In this document: positions 1-7,893 of the stretch, piece by piece
Layout of the letters: each line of letters begins with the position of its first letter
Numbering within the stretch: position 1 is the first letter of the stretch
Assembly: GCA_903905455.1 (NCBI GenBank)
Contig: CAIVGN010000101.1
Span: forward strand, 1-63,630
Origin: an uncultured Archangium sp.
Lineage (GTDB): Bacteria > Myxococcota > Myxococcia > Myxococcales > Myxococcaceae
DNA length: 63,630 bases
Direction of reading: 5' to 3'
The notes under the pieces: model-generated
The model's database searches: none
Seen by the model: only the letters and a program-made list of their open reading frames with translations
Told to the model about the DNA's origin: nothing
Translations under genes and position numbers: made by a program

Positions 1-114
1 ACCAACCTCGGTGGTCTTCTCGACCACCTTCAGGATCCTGAGCTTCTCCTTGGCGCTGAAGTGCCTGCGCTTCGCCTTGGCGATCACCTCGACATCTTGC
101 ACCACGGCGCTCAT
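1..114 (-). CDS. IS3-family transposase OrfA, N-terminal part (cut by window edge)
   Basis: The minus strand reads 38 codons from an ATG at 112-114 to the window edge. The product begins MSAVVQDVEVIAKAKRRHFS and continues with AKEKLRILKVVEKTTEVG, which resembles the helix-turn-helix start of IS3/IS911-type OrfA proteins (FSAxEKLRIL pattern). A GGAG ribosome-binding site lies about five bases upstream. The catalytic DDE part would lie outside the window. On the same strand, about 85 bases upstream of the ATG (near plus position 200), the sequence starts TGTCGTTCTACCAG, a possible terminal inverted repeat, but its partner is outside the window and cannot be checked. Confidence 0.7.
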   Translation of the reverse strand, partial: MSAVVQDVEVIAKAKRRHFSAKEKLRILKVVEKTTEVG

Positions 115-326
115 TGAAACTCCGGCCCACAGGGCCGCCACCGCTTCGCGCCGGCGGGTCGACCGACCACAACTGGACGACTACGACTGGTAGAACGACA
201 CATGCGAGACGACTCCATCGCCCTCGACAGTAAATTTCACCGGGGTCGCTGTCTCACTCACGTTGTCAGAGAGGGGAGTGTCTGGGGAAGGCCCTGGATT
301 TCTTCAACCGCTGCCTGAGTTGGTAA

Positions 327-773
327 ATGTCCGCTCGAGAGGAGTGCTCAATTTGTGGTGCTGCTGAAGCCGAGTTTGTTCTGGCATTCGGCCCGCGAGT
401 GTGTCGGCCCTGCGCTGTCAGCACCGGGGAACTCGTTTTGGAAACTCCCAGACCCGCTCTTAGGCAAGTTTGGCGGATCGGTCACGGCGGTGGCTTCTTG
501 GCGCCTGACCACCTGAGAAAGCCCCAGGTGCGAGCGCTGTGGTTTGCCGCTGACCAAGCGGAACAGACCAATGCGCGTGGACACGTCGAGATGTCGAAAA
601 TGTTCTTGGAGATGAATTTGAGCGACGAGGCGTTGGTTGAGGCTGCCGTCGCGCTCTGCATGCCAAGTGATTCGGCGATGGTCGCGCTGGCACTCGAGGC
701 GAGCTTCGAGCCTCGCCTCTTCCGTGGGGATCTGAAGCCCCTGCGAATCCTGCTCGGCCTCCCAAGAGGCTGA
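327..773 (+). CDS. Small protein with ClpX-like C4 zinc finger
   Basis: This 148-residue protein starts with two CxxC pairs, Cys7/Cys10 and Cys26/Cys29, in a context (CSICG...CRPC) resembling the ClpX N-terminal C4 zinc-binding domain. The rest (about residues 45-148) is unlike ClpX: there is no AAA+ Walker motif, and the tail is helical and rich in Ala/Leu. It may be a zinc-binding adaptor of unknown partner. It stands alone between an IS3 end and a convergent patatin operon, and its codon use looks less GC-biased than the neighbours, which could mean recent acquisition with the IS. There is no strong ribosome-binding site before the ATG. Confidence 0.6.
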   Translation: MSAREECSICGAAEAEFVLAFGPRVCRPCAVSTGELVLETPRPALRQVWRIGHGGGFLAPDHLRKPQVRALWFAADQAEQTNARGHVEMSKMFLEMNLSDEALVEAAVALCMPSDSAMVALALEASFEPRLFRGDLKPLRILLGLPRG

Positions 774-794
774 CCGTTCCGCACAGCCTCCGGC

Positions 795-818
795 GCTCCT
801 GCAGCGGTGTGCAGGAGC
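795..818. terminator. Bidirectional hairpin between convergent genes
   Basis: A perfect 9-bp inverted repeat (GCTCCTGCA at 795-803 and TGCAGGAGC at 810-818) encloses a six-base loop. It lies in the 48-base gap between the stop codons of two convergent genes, the usual place for a shared terminator. No T-tract follows on either side. Confidence 0.6.
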
Positions 819-821
819 CGC

Positions 822-3110
822 TCAGAGAAACTGCACGCCGATCGCGAAGTGCAGGTTGTACCAGCGCGGATCCGACGCGTAGAGCCCGGGGTAGGTCTGC
901 CACACGAACTGCGCGCGCACCCGCTCGAGCAGCGACACGGAGATCATCCCCTCCAGCAAACTCTGGGTGCACCACCGCGGGTCGACCGCGAGGTCCTTGC
1001 AGCTCTTCGACCCCACCCCGTCCAGCGTCCCCAACTGCACGCCCGCCCGCACCGCGACGCGCGGCTGAAAGAGCGCGTTCGAGAGGAACGAGAGGTGGAA
1101 CTCCGGCCCGCCCACGAGGTTGAACGAGAGCCGCTGCGTGCCGGGGGTGAAGAGCGAGGTCAGCTGGCCCAACTGCAGCGCCCCGGTGATCTGAAACCAG
1201 TGCGTCTGCCAACCCAGCGGCACCGCGCTCACCCCACCCTCGACGATGGTGCCCACCACGAAGTGCTCCGAGAGCTGCGGCGGGGAGAACTGCAGGTTGT
1301 TGAGCGCCACCCGGCCCACGGTGCGCGCGAGGATGCGGTCCGCGAAGCTCGCCTGCGCCTCGGCCCAGTGCTGCACCATGGCCTCGAGCTCGCGCCGGAT
1401 CGCCAGCCGCCCCAGGCTCGAGTTCGAGCGCGCCAGCCCCAGGTCGGTGAAGTCGAAGTGGTACGCCGCCAGCAGCCGCATGAAGAAGTCGAAGGCGGTC
1501 TCCTCGCCTTGCCGCACGCGCTCCTCGAAGATGGGCCGCACGCCCGGCACGTCGGCCGTCGAGAGCCCCTGCCGCGCCCGCGCACAGTGCTGGTGGTAGC
1601 CCCCGAGTGCCGCCACGCGGATCGACTCGGGTGAGGGCCGGCACGCCGAGGCCACGCGGTCGATGCTCACCTGCAGCAGGATGGCGAAGCGGCTCAGCTC
1701 CGGGTCCTTGCACAGCGCGCGATCCTGCTCGCGGCCCGGCTCGTACATCGCCAGCATGCACTGGAAGGGCTTCCACTCTTTGGGGTGCTCGGCGGCGTAG
1801 CGCGCGATGAGGCCGTCGACGTCGAAGTCGGCCCCGTGCCAGCCCACGCCCGCCTTCAGCTCGCGGTACGCGTCGTACATGCCCAGGTAGAAGTCGAAGA
1901 TCCGGAAGTCCTTCTCGAAGAAGCCCACGAAGGCCGAGAGGTGCTCGCTGGCCTTGGGGTACTGGCTCACCGTGAGCTTCATGCGCTGGGCGAGGTCCTT
2001 GCGCTCCTCGGCCAGGGCCGACAGCTCCTTGGCCCGCGCGCTCTCCACGAAGCCGCCGCCCAGCTTGAAGAACTGCGCGATGAGGCCCTTGTCACCCGGC
2101 GCCTCGCTCACCGTGTCCTCCGCCGGGTAGGCCAGGGTGTCGGGGTCGAGGTACAGGTGCAGCACGTCGGGGTGCGCTTCGCCCTGCGCAGGCCCGAGCA
2201 CGTCACGCCACTGCGGCCGGCCGTTGACGTCGCGCTCCAGCCGGGTCTGCGAGACGTTGTACGCGAGGCGCAGCGGGTTGTTGTCGAACACCCCGCCGTC
2301 CACGAAGAGGTCGAGGTACTCGGCCACCGTGCACTCGATGTTGGCCGCGCCGGCGACCTCGCCCTCCTTCGGCGGCTTCGAGAGGCAGTACTCGATGGGC
2401 TGCGGCGCGAAGGCCACGGGGAAGGCCGACGACGCGAAGAGCAGCGAGCGCAGTTGGTTGAAGTTGCGATCGCTGGCCACCTGGTCGGTGCCGTCGTGCT
2501 CCACGAAGGGCAGCAGCGGCTGCGGCAGGTGACTCGAGGGCGTGACGTAGTTCGACAAGCGCACCCGCTTGCCCGGCCCCCGCCCCTGGATGCGCACCAG
2601 GAACTTCTCCTCGAGGCGCGGCACCGAGAGGCCCTTCTGCAATTCGACCTGGCGCGCGCTGACCCGGGTCACCACCACGCCGAGCACCACGTCGCAGGTC
2701 TCGGGCAGGCCCTTCGCGTCGAGGCCACGCAGGCGATCGAAGCTGCGCTCCAGCGCGTCGCGGCTGAAGAGCGCGGCGCCGGAGCTGTGCTTCTTGTCGA
2801 ACAGGTCGCGGTACCCCACGTCGCCCCAGGCCAACCAGCCGGGGTCGGCAAAGGGGTCGCTGGTGGGAGGCAGGCAACTGGCCATCGCGCTGACCAGGGC
2901 GTTGATGCTGCCGGCCGAGGCGCCGGTCACCATCTTCAACTCGAGCACCGGGTCGGCCTTGAGCTGCTCCAGCGTGAGGTACATGAAGCCGGCTTCGTAG
3001 GTGCCCAGCGAGACGCCACCGGAGATGGTGACCCCCAGCGGGCGCGGCGGAGCACGGGGCACCTCGGCCTGCGCCAGGGCCACGAAGAGCAGCGAGGAGA
3101 GGAGCATCAT
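822..3110 (-). CDS. Secreted patatin-like phospholipase
   Basis: The 762-residue product has an N-terminal signal-like segment (residues 1-15, ending AQA). A patatin catalytic core follows: a glycine-rich oxyanion loop (SGGVSLGTYEAG, 30-41), the nucleophile elbow GASAG with Ser65, and the Asp of DGG at residue 271 followed by VFDNNP. Patatins are Ser-Asp lipid acyl hydrolases. The C-terminal 200 or so residues alternate polar and aromatic residues and end in GVQFL, so a small outer-membrane barrel or surface domain is possible, although a full type Vd layout is not evident. The start codon overlaps the cyclase stop (ATGA at 3107-3110), so the two are probably translationally coupled. It is the last gene of a four-gene operon. 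A cytosolic role is unlikely given the signal peptide. Confidence 0.85.
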   Translation of the reverse strand: MMLLSSLLFVALAQAEVPRAPPRPLGVTISGGVSLGTYEAGFMYLTLEQLKADPVLELKMVTGASAGSINALVSAMASCLPPTSDPFADPGWLAWGDVGYRDLFDKKHSSGAALFSRDALERSFDRLRGLDAKGLPETCDVVLGVVVTRVSARQVELQKGLSVPRLEEKFLVRIQGRGPGKRVRLSNYVTPSSHLPQPLLPFVEHDGTDQVASDRNFNQLRSLLFASSAFPVAFAPQPIEYCLSKPPKEGEVAGAANIECTVAEYLDLFVDGGVFDNNPLRLAYNVSQTRLERDVNGRPQWRDVLGPAQGEAHPDVLHLYLDPDTLAYPAEDTVSEAPGDKGLIAQFFKLGGGFVESARAKELSALAEERKDLAQRMKLTVSQYPKASEHLSAFVGFFEKDFRIFDFYLGMYDAYRELKAGVGWHGADFDVDGLIARYAAEHPKEWKPFQCMLAMYEPGREQDRALCKDPELSRFAILLQVSIDRVASACRPSPESIRVAALGGYHQHCARARQGLSTADVPGVRPIFEERVRQGEETAFDFFMRLLAAYHFDFTDLGLARSNSSLGRLAIRRELEAMVQHWAEAQASFADRILARTVGRVALNNLQFSPPQLSEHFVVGTIVEGGVSAVPLGWQTHWFQITGALQLGQLTSLFTPGTQRLSFNLVGGPEFHLSFLSNALFQPRVAVRAGVQLGTLDGVGSKSCKDLAVDPRWCTQSLLEGMISVSLLERVRAQFVWQTYPGLYASDPRWYNLHFAIGVQFL

Positions 3111-4081
3111 CCCGGGAGCAGCGTCATCTCTTGCGAGAAGTCCTCGGAGGCGAACTCGAGGGTGATGGCGCCGCCCAGCCGCACCTTCGCGCCGGGCCGC
3201 AGCAGCACGTCTTCCCCATGGCCGACATGCTGCCCGTCGAGCTCGGTGGTGCTGGTGGACACCGCGCGCAGCATGAAGCCATCGGCCCGGCGGTGGAGCT
3301 CGAAGTGCCAGCGGCTCACGCGGCTCTGCAGGTTCGGGTCGGACAGCGCGATGACCACGTCGTTGGCCAGCGCGCCGTCCTGCTCCCGCAACCGCCCGAA
3401 GCGGATGACGTCGAGCATCGGCAAGCGCACCTCGGCGCCGTCTTCGAAGCGCATCAACGTGGGGAACCTGGAGGCGTCGAGCCAGTCGAGGGTGAAGAGG
3501 TCTTGCGGCTTGTCGATGCCCTTGAGCTCGATGGCTCGCTGGCGGTGGCTGCGCAAGCGCAGCTCGACGTCGGTGAGCTCGCCGTGGGCCACCAGCGAGC
3601 AGCGGATCTCTCCCGACGCCGCCGAGCCGGCCACGCGGCTGCAGAAGTTCACCGCGTCACCCGAGACCAGCACCCCGTCGGTGAGCACCGGCCCCACGTG
3701 GATGCCCACGCGCACGTGCAGGCGGTGCTCGGCGGCCCGCGAGTCGCTGTCCTTCACGATGGCGCGCTGGAGCATGACCATGGCCCGGGCCGCGGCGGTG
3801 ACGCTCTCGAAGCAGAGGAAGACGCCGTCGCCCGCGGTGTCCACCACCCGGCCGCCCTCGGGGGTGATGGCCGCGGTGACCAGGTCGTAGTGGCGCTGCT
3901 GCAGCTTGCGGCCCGCCTCGTCACCGAAGCGCGCGAAGTACGGGGTGCTGCCCACCACGTCCGAGAAGACCAGCGCCAGGCGCTTCTCGAAGCGGCGCAC
4001 GATGGCCTTCGAGAGCACGTCCTGCACGCGGATGAGCTCCGTCATCGACAACTGCTCTGCGAGCTCTTCGAAGTTCTTCAC
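3107..4081 (-). CDS. Class III nucleotide cyclase with C-terminal FHA domain
   Basis: Residues about 33-200 form a class III adenylate/guanylate cyclase domain. The metal-binding Asp residues are in FSDVVGST (Asp41) and AGDGVF (Asp85), and the transition-state Asn and Arg are in GDAVNFCSRV. The position that holds the adenine-selecting Lys in many adenylate cyclases (K-T-x-G-D) is Asp81 here (VVDTAGD), so the nucleotide made is uncertain. Residues about 230-315 form an FHA phosphothreonine-binding domain (IRFGR and VSRWHFELH). The short N-terminus is helical. The start is GTG with AGGAAAC upstream. It sits between a cNMP-binding protein and a patatin gene, which suggests a local cyclic-nucleotide circuit steered by Ser/Thr phosphorylation. 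Confidence 0.88.
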   Translation of the reverse strand: MKNFEELAEQLSMTELIRVQDVLSKAIVRRFEKRLALVFSDVVGSTPYFARFGDEAGRKLQQRHYDLVTAAITPEGGRVVDTAGDGVFLCFESVTAAARAMVMLQRAIVKDSDSRAAEHRLHVRVGIHVGPVLTDGVLVSGDAVNFCSRVAGSAASGEIRCSLVAHGELTDVELRLRSHRQRAIELKGIDKPQDLFTLDWLDASRFPTLMRFEDGAEVRLPMLDVIRFGRLREQDGALANDVVIALSDPNLQSRVSRWHFELHRRADGFMLRAVSTSTTELDGQHVGHGEDVLLRPGAKVRLGGAITLEFASEDFSQEMTLLPG

Positions 4082-4097
4082 GGCGTTTCCTGGGGCC

Positions 4098-5363
4098 TCA
4101 GCGCGCGGCCGAGAGCGTCCGCACCCGCTCGGCGAGGTTGCTGCTGAACAACCGGTAGATGCGGATCGCCGCGGACGGCGTGTTGAACAAGTACTGCTTG
4201 AAGGCTTCGCGGCCGATGAAGAGCGCCTTGACGTTGGTGCGCGCCGTGACCCGCGCGCTGGTGGGGCCGTCGAGCAGCAGGGAGATTTCCCCCACGTAGC
4301 CCCCGACGCCCATGGTGTTGAGCAGCCGCGCCTCGGCGCCCACGCCTCCGTAGACCTCGACCTGGCCGTCGATGATCACGAACAGCCCGCGGCCCGGCTG
4401 GCCCGGCTCGATGAGGTGCATGCCCGGCCCGAAGCCGTGCTGCACGCAGATGCGGAACAGCGAGCGCATGTCCTCGATGGACAGGTCGGCGAACATCGGC
4501 AGCGCCTTCAAGAAGCCGTAGCCGTCGGCCGAGGGCGTGGTGGGCAGCGGCAACGTCGCGCGCAGCACCGGCACCGGCTGGGGTTCCTTCGGCGCCGAGG
4601 GGGCGATGCGGGCGCGCACCTTGGCCGCGGCCGGCGCGTTGTTGGTCGCGTCGAGCAGCCGAGCCAGGTACTCGAGCAGGGTCGCGTCGTCGCGGGCCTT
4701 CGCCGAGCTCCGCGCGCAGCCCATCAACAGCTCGATGGCCTTGTCGGGGTGGCCGTGGTTGGCGAGCAGCTCGGCCAGGCGCAGCGCCGGGGCGATGGCG
4801 TCGGGCGTCGCCGCCACGCACGCGCGCAGCGTCTCGACCTCGGCGTGGAGATTGTTGAGGGCGCGGTAGAGCGCCGCGGCCTCCTCGAGCTTGCCCGCGC
4901 GGGCGAGGGTCTCGGCCATCTGCTCCTTGGAGCCGGCCTGGCCGTAGAGCGCCACGGCGTCGTCCACGCGGCCCGCACGCTCGTAAGCCGCGGCGGCGCG
5001 CATCAGCTCACCCGCCCGGCGCCAGCAGGCGGCGGCCCGCGCGAAGTCGTTGGCCTGCTCGAAGCAGCCCGCGGCCTCGGCGTCGTTCTTGAGCACCTCG
5101 AAGGTGGTCCCCGCGGCGCCGAAGTCGCGCGCCTTGCGGAACATCTGGCCGATGGCCTTCTTCAGCTCGAAGGAGCCGACCACCATCTCCTGCAGCAGCC
5201 CTTCGCGGGCCGAGCCGCCGGTCTCTTCGTAGATCTTCACCGCGGTGTCGATCTCGCCGCGCCCCAGCAACCCGCGCAGCTGGGGGAGCGCACCACCACC
5301 GACGGGGACGAGCTGGCCATCTTGACCGTCGTCGAGGAACTCGAACTCGAGGGAGTGGCTCAT
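4098..5363 (-). CDS. TPR protein with C-terminal cyclic-nucleotide-binding domain
   Basis: Residues about 25-245 are tetratricopeptide-like helical repeats rich in Ala and Arg (for example AAAYERAGRVDDAVALYGQAG). A Pro/Ala linker follows. Residues about 285-405 are a cNMP-binding beta-roll of the CRP/PKA type, with FGPGMHLIEPGQPGRGLFVI and a phosphate-binding-cassette-like stretch GGYVGEISLLLDGPTSARV, in which Glu and Arg are in the expected places. No DNA-binding domain is present, so it is more likely a cyclic-nucleotide-controlled scaffold than a transcription factor. It lies 15 bases after the FAH gene and 16 before the cyclase gene, so cyclase and receptor are co-transcribed. Confidence 0.88.
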   Translation of the reverse strand: MSHSLEFEFLDDGQDGQLVPVGGGALPQLRGLLGRGEIDTAVKIYEETGGSAREGLLQEMVVGSFELKKAIGQMFRKARDFGAAGTTFEVLKNDAEAAGCFEQANDFARAAACWRRAGELMRAAAAYERAGRVDDAVALYGQAGSKEQMAETLARAGKLEEAAALYRALNNLHAEVETLRACVAATPDAIAPALRLAELLANHGHPDKAIELLMGCARSSAKARDDATLLEYLARLLDATNNAPAAAKVRARIAPSAPKEPQPVPVLRATLPLPTTPSADGYGFLKALPMFADLSIEDMRSLFRICVQHGFGPGMHLIEPGQPGRGLFVIIDGQVEVYGGVGAEARLLNTMGVGGYVGEISLLLDGPTSARVTARTNVKALFIGREAFKQYLFNTPSAAIRIYRLFSSNLAERVRTLSAAR

Positions 5364-5378
5364 GAAAGTGACGCGAGG

Positions 5379-6362
5379 TTAGCGGGTGACGACCTTCACA
5401 TGCTGATCAATTCGGCCAAACACGGTCCGGCCGTCGAGGCCCTTCATCTCGATCTCCACCCGGTCGCCGTGCTTCATGAAGGGGGTCTTCGGCGCCCCGG
5501 TGTCGATGGTCTCGATCATCCGCGTCTCGGCGAGGCACGAAATGCCCCGGGCCCGGTCTTCGTTGGACACCGTGCCGCTGCCCAGGATGGTGCCCGCGGT
5601 GAAGCGGCGCGTCTTGGCGATGTGCTGCACCAGGTCGAAGAAGCTGAAGTGCATCTCCGGACCTGCGTGCGTGTCGCCTACCAGCACACCATTGAGCCAG
5701 GTCTGCAGGGTGAGGTGAACCCGCCCGTCCTTCCATGCCGGGCCCACCTCGTCGGGGGTCACGGCCACGGGGGAAAACCCGGTCGCCGGCTTGCCCTGGA
5801 AGAAGCCGAAGCCCTTGGCCAGCTCGTCGGGGATGAGGTTGCGCAGGGTCACGTCGTTGACCAGCATCAGCAGGCGCACGTACTTCCCGGCCTCGGCGGC
5901 AGTGGTGCCCATGGGCGTGTCTCCCAGCACCACGGCGACCTCCGACTCGAAGTCGATGCCGAAGCGCTCGTCGAAGGCCACGATGTCCTCGGTCGGGCCC
6001 AGCATCTGGCTCGCGCCGCCCTGGTACACCAGCGGGTCGGTCTTCAGCGTCGCCGGGGGCTCGGCCTTGCGCGCCTTGCGCACGAGGATGACGTGGTTCA
6101 GGTACGCCGACCCGTCGACCCACTCGTAGGCGCGGGGCAGCGGGGCCATCAGCTTCGTGGCGTCGAAGGGCTCGCTGGGCACCTGGCCGGCCTCGAGCGA
6201 GGCGGCGAGCGCGAGGAGCTTCGGGCTCAGGGTGTCCCACGCATCGAGCGCGGCCTGCAGGGTCGGGGCGACGTGCGCCGCCGGAGTCCACGCCGAGAGG
6301 TCCTTCTTCACCACCACCAGCGAGCCATCCCGGGTGCCGTCGTGCCGCGTTGCGAGCTTCAT
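5379..6362 (-). CDS. Fumarylacetoacetate hydrolase family protein
   Basis: The 327-residue length and sequence fit the FAH superfamily, which cleaves C-C bonds in 2-oxo acid or acylpyruvate intermediates using a Mg2+ or Ca2+ ion. The metal-site stretch DFESEVAVVLGD is near residues 138-149, and other family-typical segments are LMLVNDVTLRNL and the glycine-rich TAGTILGSGTVSNED. It has no signal peptide and should act in the cytoplasm, for example in aromatic amino-acid breakdown, but the exact substrate cannot be read. It is the first gene of the operon leading to the cNMP/cyclase/patatin genes. No ribosome-binding site precedes the ATG; see the promoter candidate. Confidence 0.85.
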   Translation of the reverse strand: MKLATRHDGTRDGSLVVVKKDLSAWTPAAHVAPTLQAALDAWDTLSPKLLALAASLEAGQVPSEPFDATKLMAPLPRAYEWVDGSAYLNHVILVRKARKAEPPATLKTDPLVYQGGASQMLGPTEDIVAFDERFGIDFESEVAVVLGDTPMGTTAAEAGKYVRLLMLVNDVTLRNLIPDELAKGFGFFQGKPATGFSPVAVTPDEVGPAWKDGRVHLTLQTWLNGVLVGDTHAGPEMHFSFFDLVQHIAKTRRFTAGTILGSGTVSNEDRARGISCLAETRMIETIDTGAPKTPFMKHGDRVEIEMKGLDGRTVFGRIDQHVKVVTR

Positions 6363-6370
6363 GGCGTCGC

Positions 6371-6397
6371 TTCATAACTCGCGCCGCGGCAAGTCAA
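6371..6397 (-). promoter_or_regulatory. Candidate promoter for the FAH-cyclase-patatin operon
   Basis: On the minus strand TTGACT (6392-6397) and TATGAA (6371-6376) are separated by 15 bases, short for a sigma-70 promoter. If used, transcription would start a few bases from the ATG at 6362, giving a nearly leaderless mRNA, which fits the missing Shine-Dalgarno sequence. Confidence 0.3.
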
Positions 6398-6449
6398 GAC
6401 CTTGAAAGGACTTGCCCGGGTGCGGTTTGGGCCTACGCTCGCCCGCCTC

Positions 6450-7796
6450 ATGGCCGACGCGCTCGGGCTGTCACCCGTGCACCGCATCATCGACACCTAT
6501 TCCCGCGCAGTCGAGGCGCTGGGTCTTGGTGTGCCTCCACTCTTCGTGGAGCGCTGGGCGGTGGCGGTGCACCAGGCGCTGTCGTCCCGGGCCCGCGAGT
6601 TCCACACCCACCAGCACGTGCTGGAGCTGGTGCGCGACGCCGACGCCATCGAGACGCTCGCCGCGCTGTACCACGACATCGTCTACGTGCAGGTCGACCT
6701 GGACGTGCCCACCCACTACGCGGAGCTGCTCAGCCCGCTGGTGGCCCGCGACGGCACCACCGAGACCGGCTGGCGGCTGTTGCCCCACTGCGGCGTCGAC
6801 CCCACCGCCCGCGACGTGCTGGCGCTCTTCGGCTGCAACCCCGGCGACGTGCTCACCCCGTTCACGGGCCTCAACGAGCTGGCGTCCGGGCTGGTGGCCG
6901 CCAAGGAGCTCGAGGGCGTCCTGGCGCGCGAGCAGATCCTCGCGGTGGTGGCGTGCATCGAAGCGAGCATCCCCTTCCGGGACGGCGAGGCGGTGCAGCT
7001 GCGCGATCGCCTTACCGCGCTGGGGCTCACGGGCGAGGAGATCGGCGTGATGGTGCGCCGCGCGACCCGGCTGTCGAACAACGACGTGGGCAACTTCGCC
7101 GACCCCGACCCGGCGCGCTTCCTGGACAACACCTGGAAGTTGCTGCCCGAGACGAACCCCTCGCTGCACACGCCCACGACGTACAGCATCCGCGACTACC
7201 GGGTGGCGCTGATGAAGATGGAGGGCTTCCTCTCGAAGCTCCCCCCCGAGCGCGTGTTCCACACCTGGGGCGGCGAGCCCTCCGCCGAAGAGCACGGGCG
7301 CCGCATCGCCGCCGCCGCGCGGAACATCGACCTCGCCGTGCGCTACATGCGCTGCAAGCTGTACTCGTCGACGCTGGTCGAGGCGCTGGCCTACGAGTCG
7401 GGCGGTGACGCGCCCCTGCCCTACTTCATCGGCGGCGCGCCCGAGTTCCCCGGCGCCCCCATGAAGCGCCTCGAGAACTTCCTGCCCGTGCCCACGCCCA
7501 CCCGCGAAGACCTGCTCGACCCGGTCTTGCGCGCGCTGCTGCAGGGTGGCCGTTCGACCGCGTCCAGCTTCGACATGGCGCCCTCCCCGGTGGCCGACTT
7601 CGTCTACGTGCTGCTCGGCGAGGCGCGGCTGATGAAGGGCTTCGCCGAGGCGAAGTCGCTGTGGGAGAACAAGATCTCCCCCCGGGTGTTCCTCTCGCTG
7701 CAGCCCCGCGAGCCGACCCTGGCCATCGCCGAGGCCTGCTGCGAGATGGCGCCCACCCGCGCCGGCGCCATGCGCGAGCTGATGAAGCTGCTCTGA
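6450..7796 (+). CDS. HD-like metal-dependent hydrolase domain protein, function unknown
   Basis: The product is about 448 residues from the ATG at 6450. A TTG at 6402 in the same frame is an alternative start, and neither has a clear ribosome-binding site. Residues about 45-80 contain FHTHQHVLELV and, 20 residues on, LAALYHDIVY. This His plus HD spacing is that of predicted HD-superfamily phosphohydrolases of the COG4339 type. A second helical region follows with SNNDVGNFAD. The C-terminal half (about 230-448) is not recognised. No signal peptide or membrane segment is seen. It is divergent from the FAH operon. Confidence 0.6.
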   Translation: MADALGLSPVHRIIDTYSRAVEALGLGVPPLFVERWAVAVHQALSSRAREFHTHQHVLELVRDADAIETLAALYHDIVYVQVDLDVPTHYAELLSPLVARDGTTETGWRLLPHCGVDPTARDVLALFGCNPGDVLTPFTGLNELASGLVAAKELEGVLAREQILAVVACIEASIPFRDGEAVQLRDRLTALGLTGEEIGVMVRRATRLSNNDVGNFADPDPARFLDNTWKLLPETNPSLHTPTTYSIRDYRVALMKMEGFLSKLPPERVFHTWGGEPSAEEHGRRIAAAARNIDLAVRYMRCKLYSSTLVEALAYESGGDAPLPYFIGGAPEFPGAPMKRLENFLPVPTPTREDLLDPVLRALLQGGRSTASSFDMAPSPVADFVYVLLGEARLMKGFAEAKSLWENKISPRVFLSLQPREPTLAIAEACCEMAPTRAGAMRELMKLL

Positions 7797-7893
7797 GCGC
7801 GCGCGGCTGAAACGCCGCACGAGGCGTTGGCACCCCACGTGAAGAGGTCGAGGTCGCCGCGGTCCTGCGGCCTCACTTCCCCTGGAGCTTCAC

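Noticed and set aside
822-5363. The cyclase, cNMP-binding protein and patatin as a Pycsar- or CBASS-like phage defence system
   Set aside because: The patatin has a signal peptide and would act outside the cytoplasm, the cNMP protein has no effector domain (no TIR, TM or nuclease), and the operon starts with a metabolic FAH gene. A general signalling role fits better.
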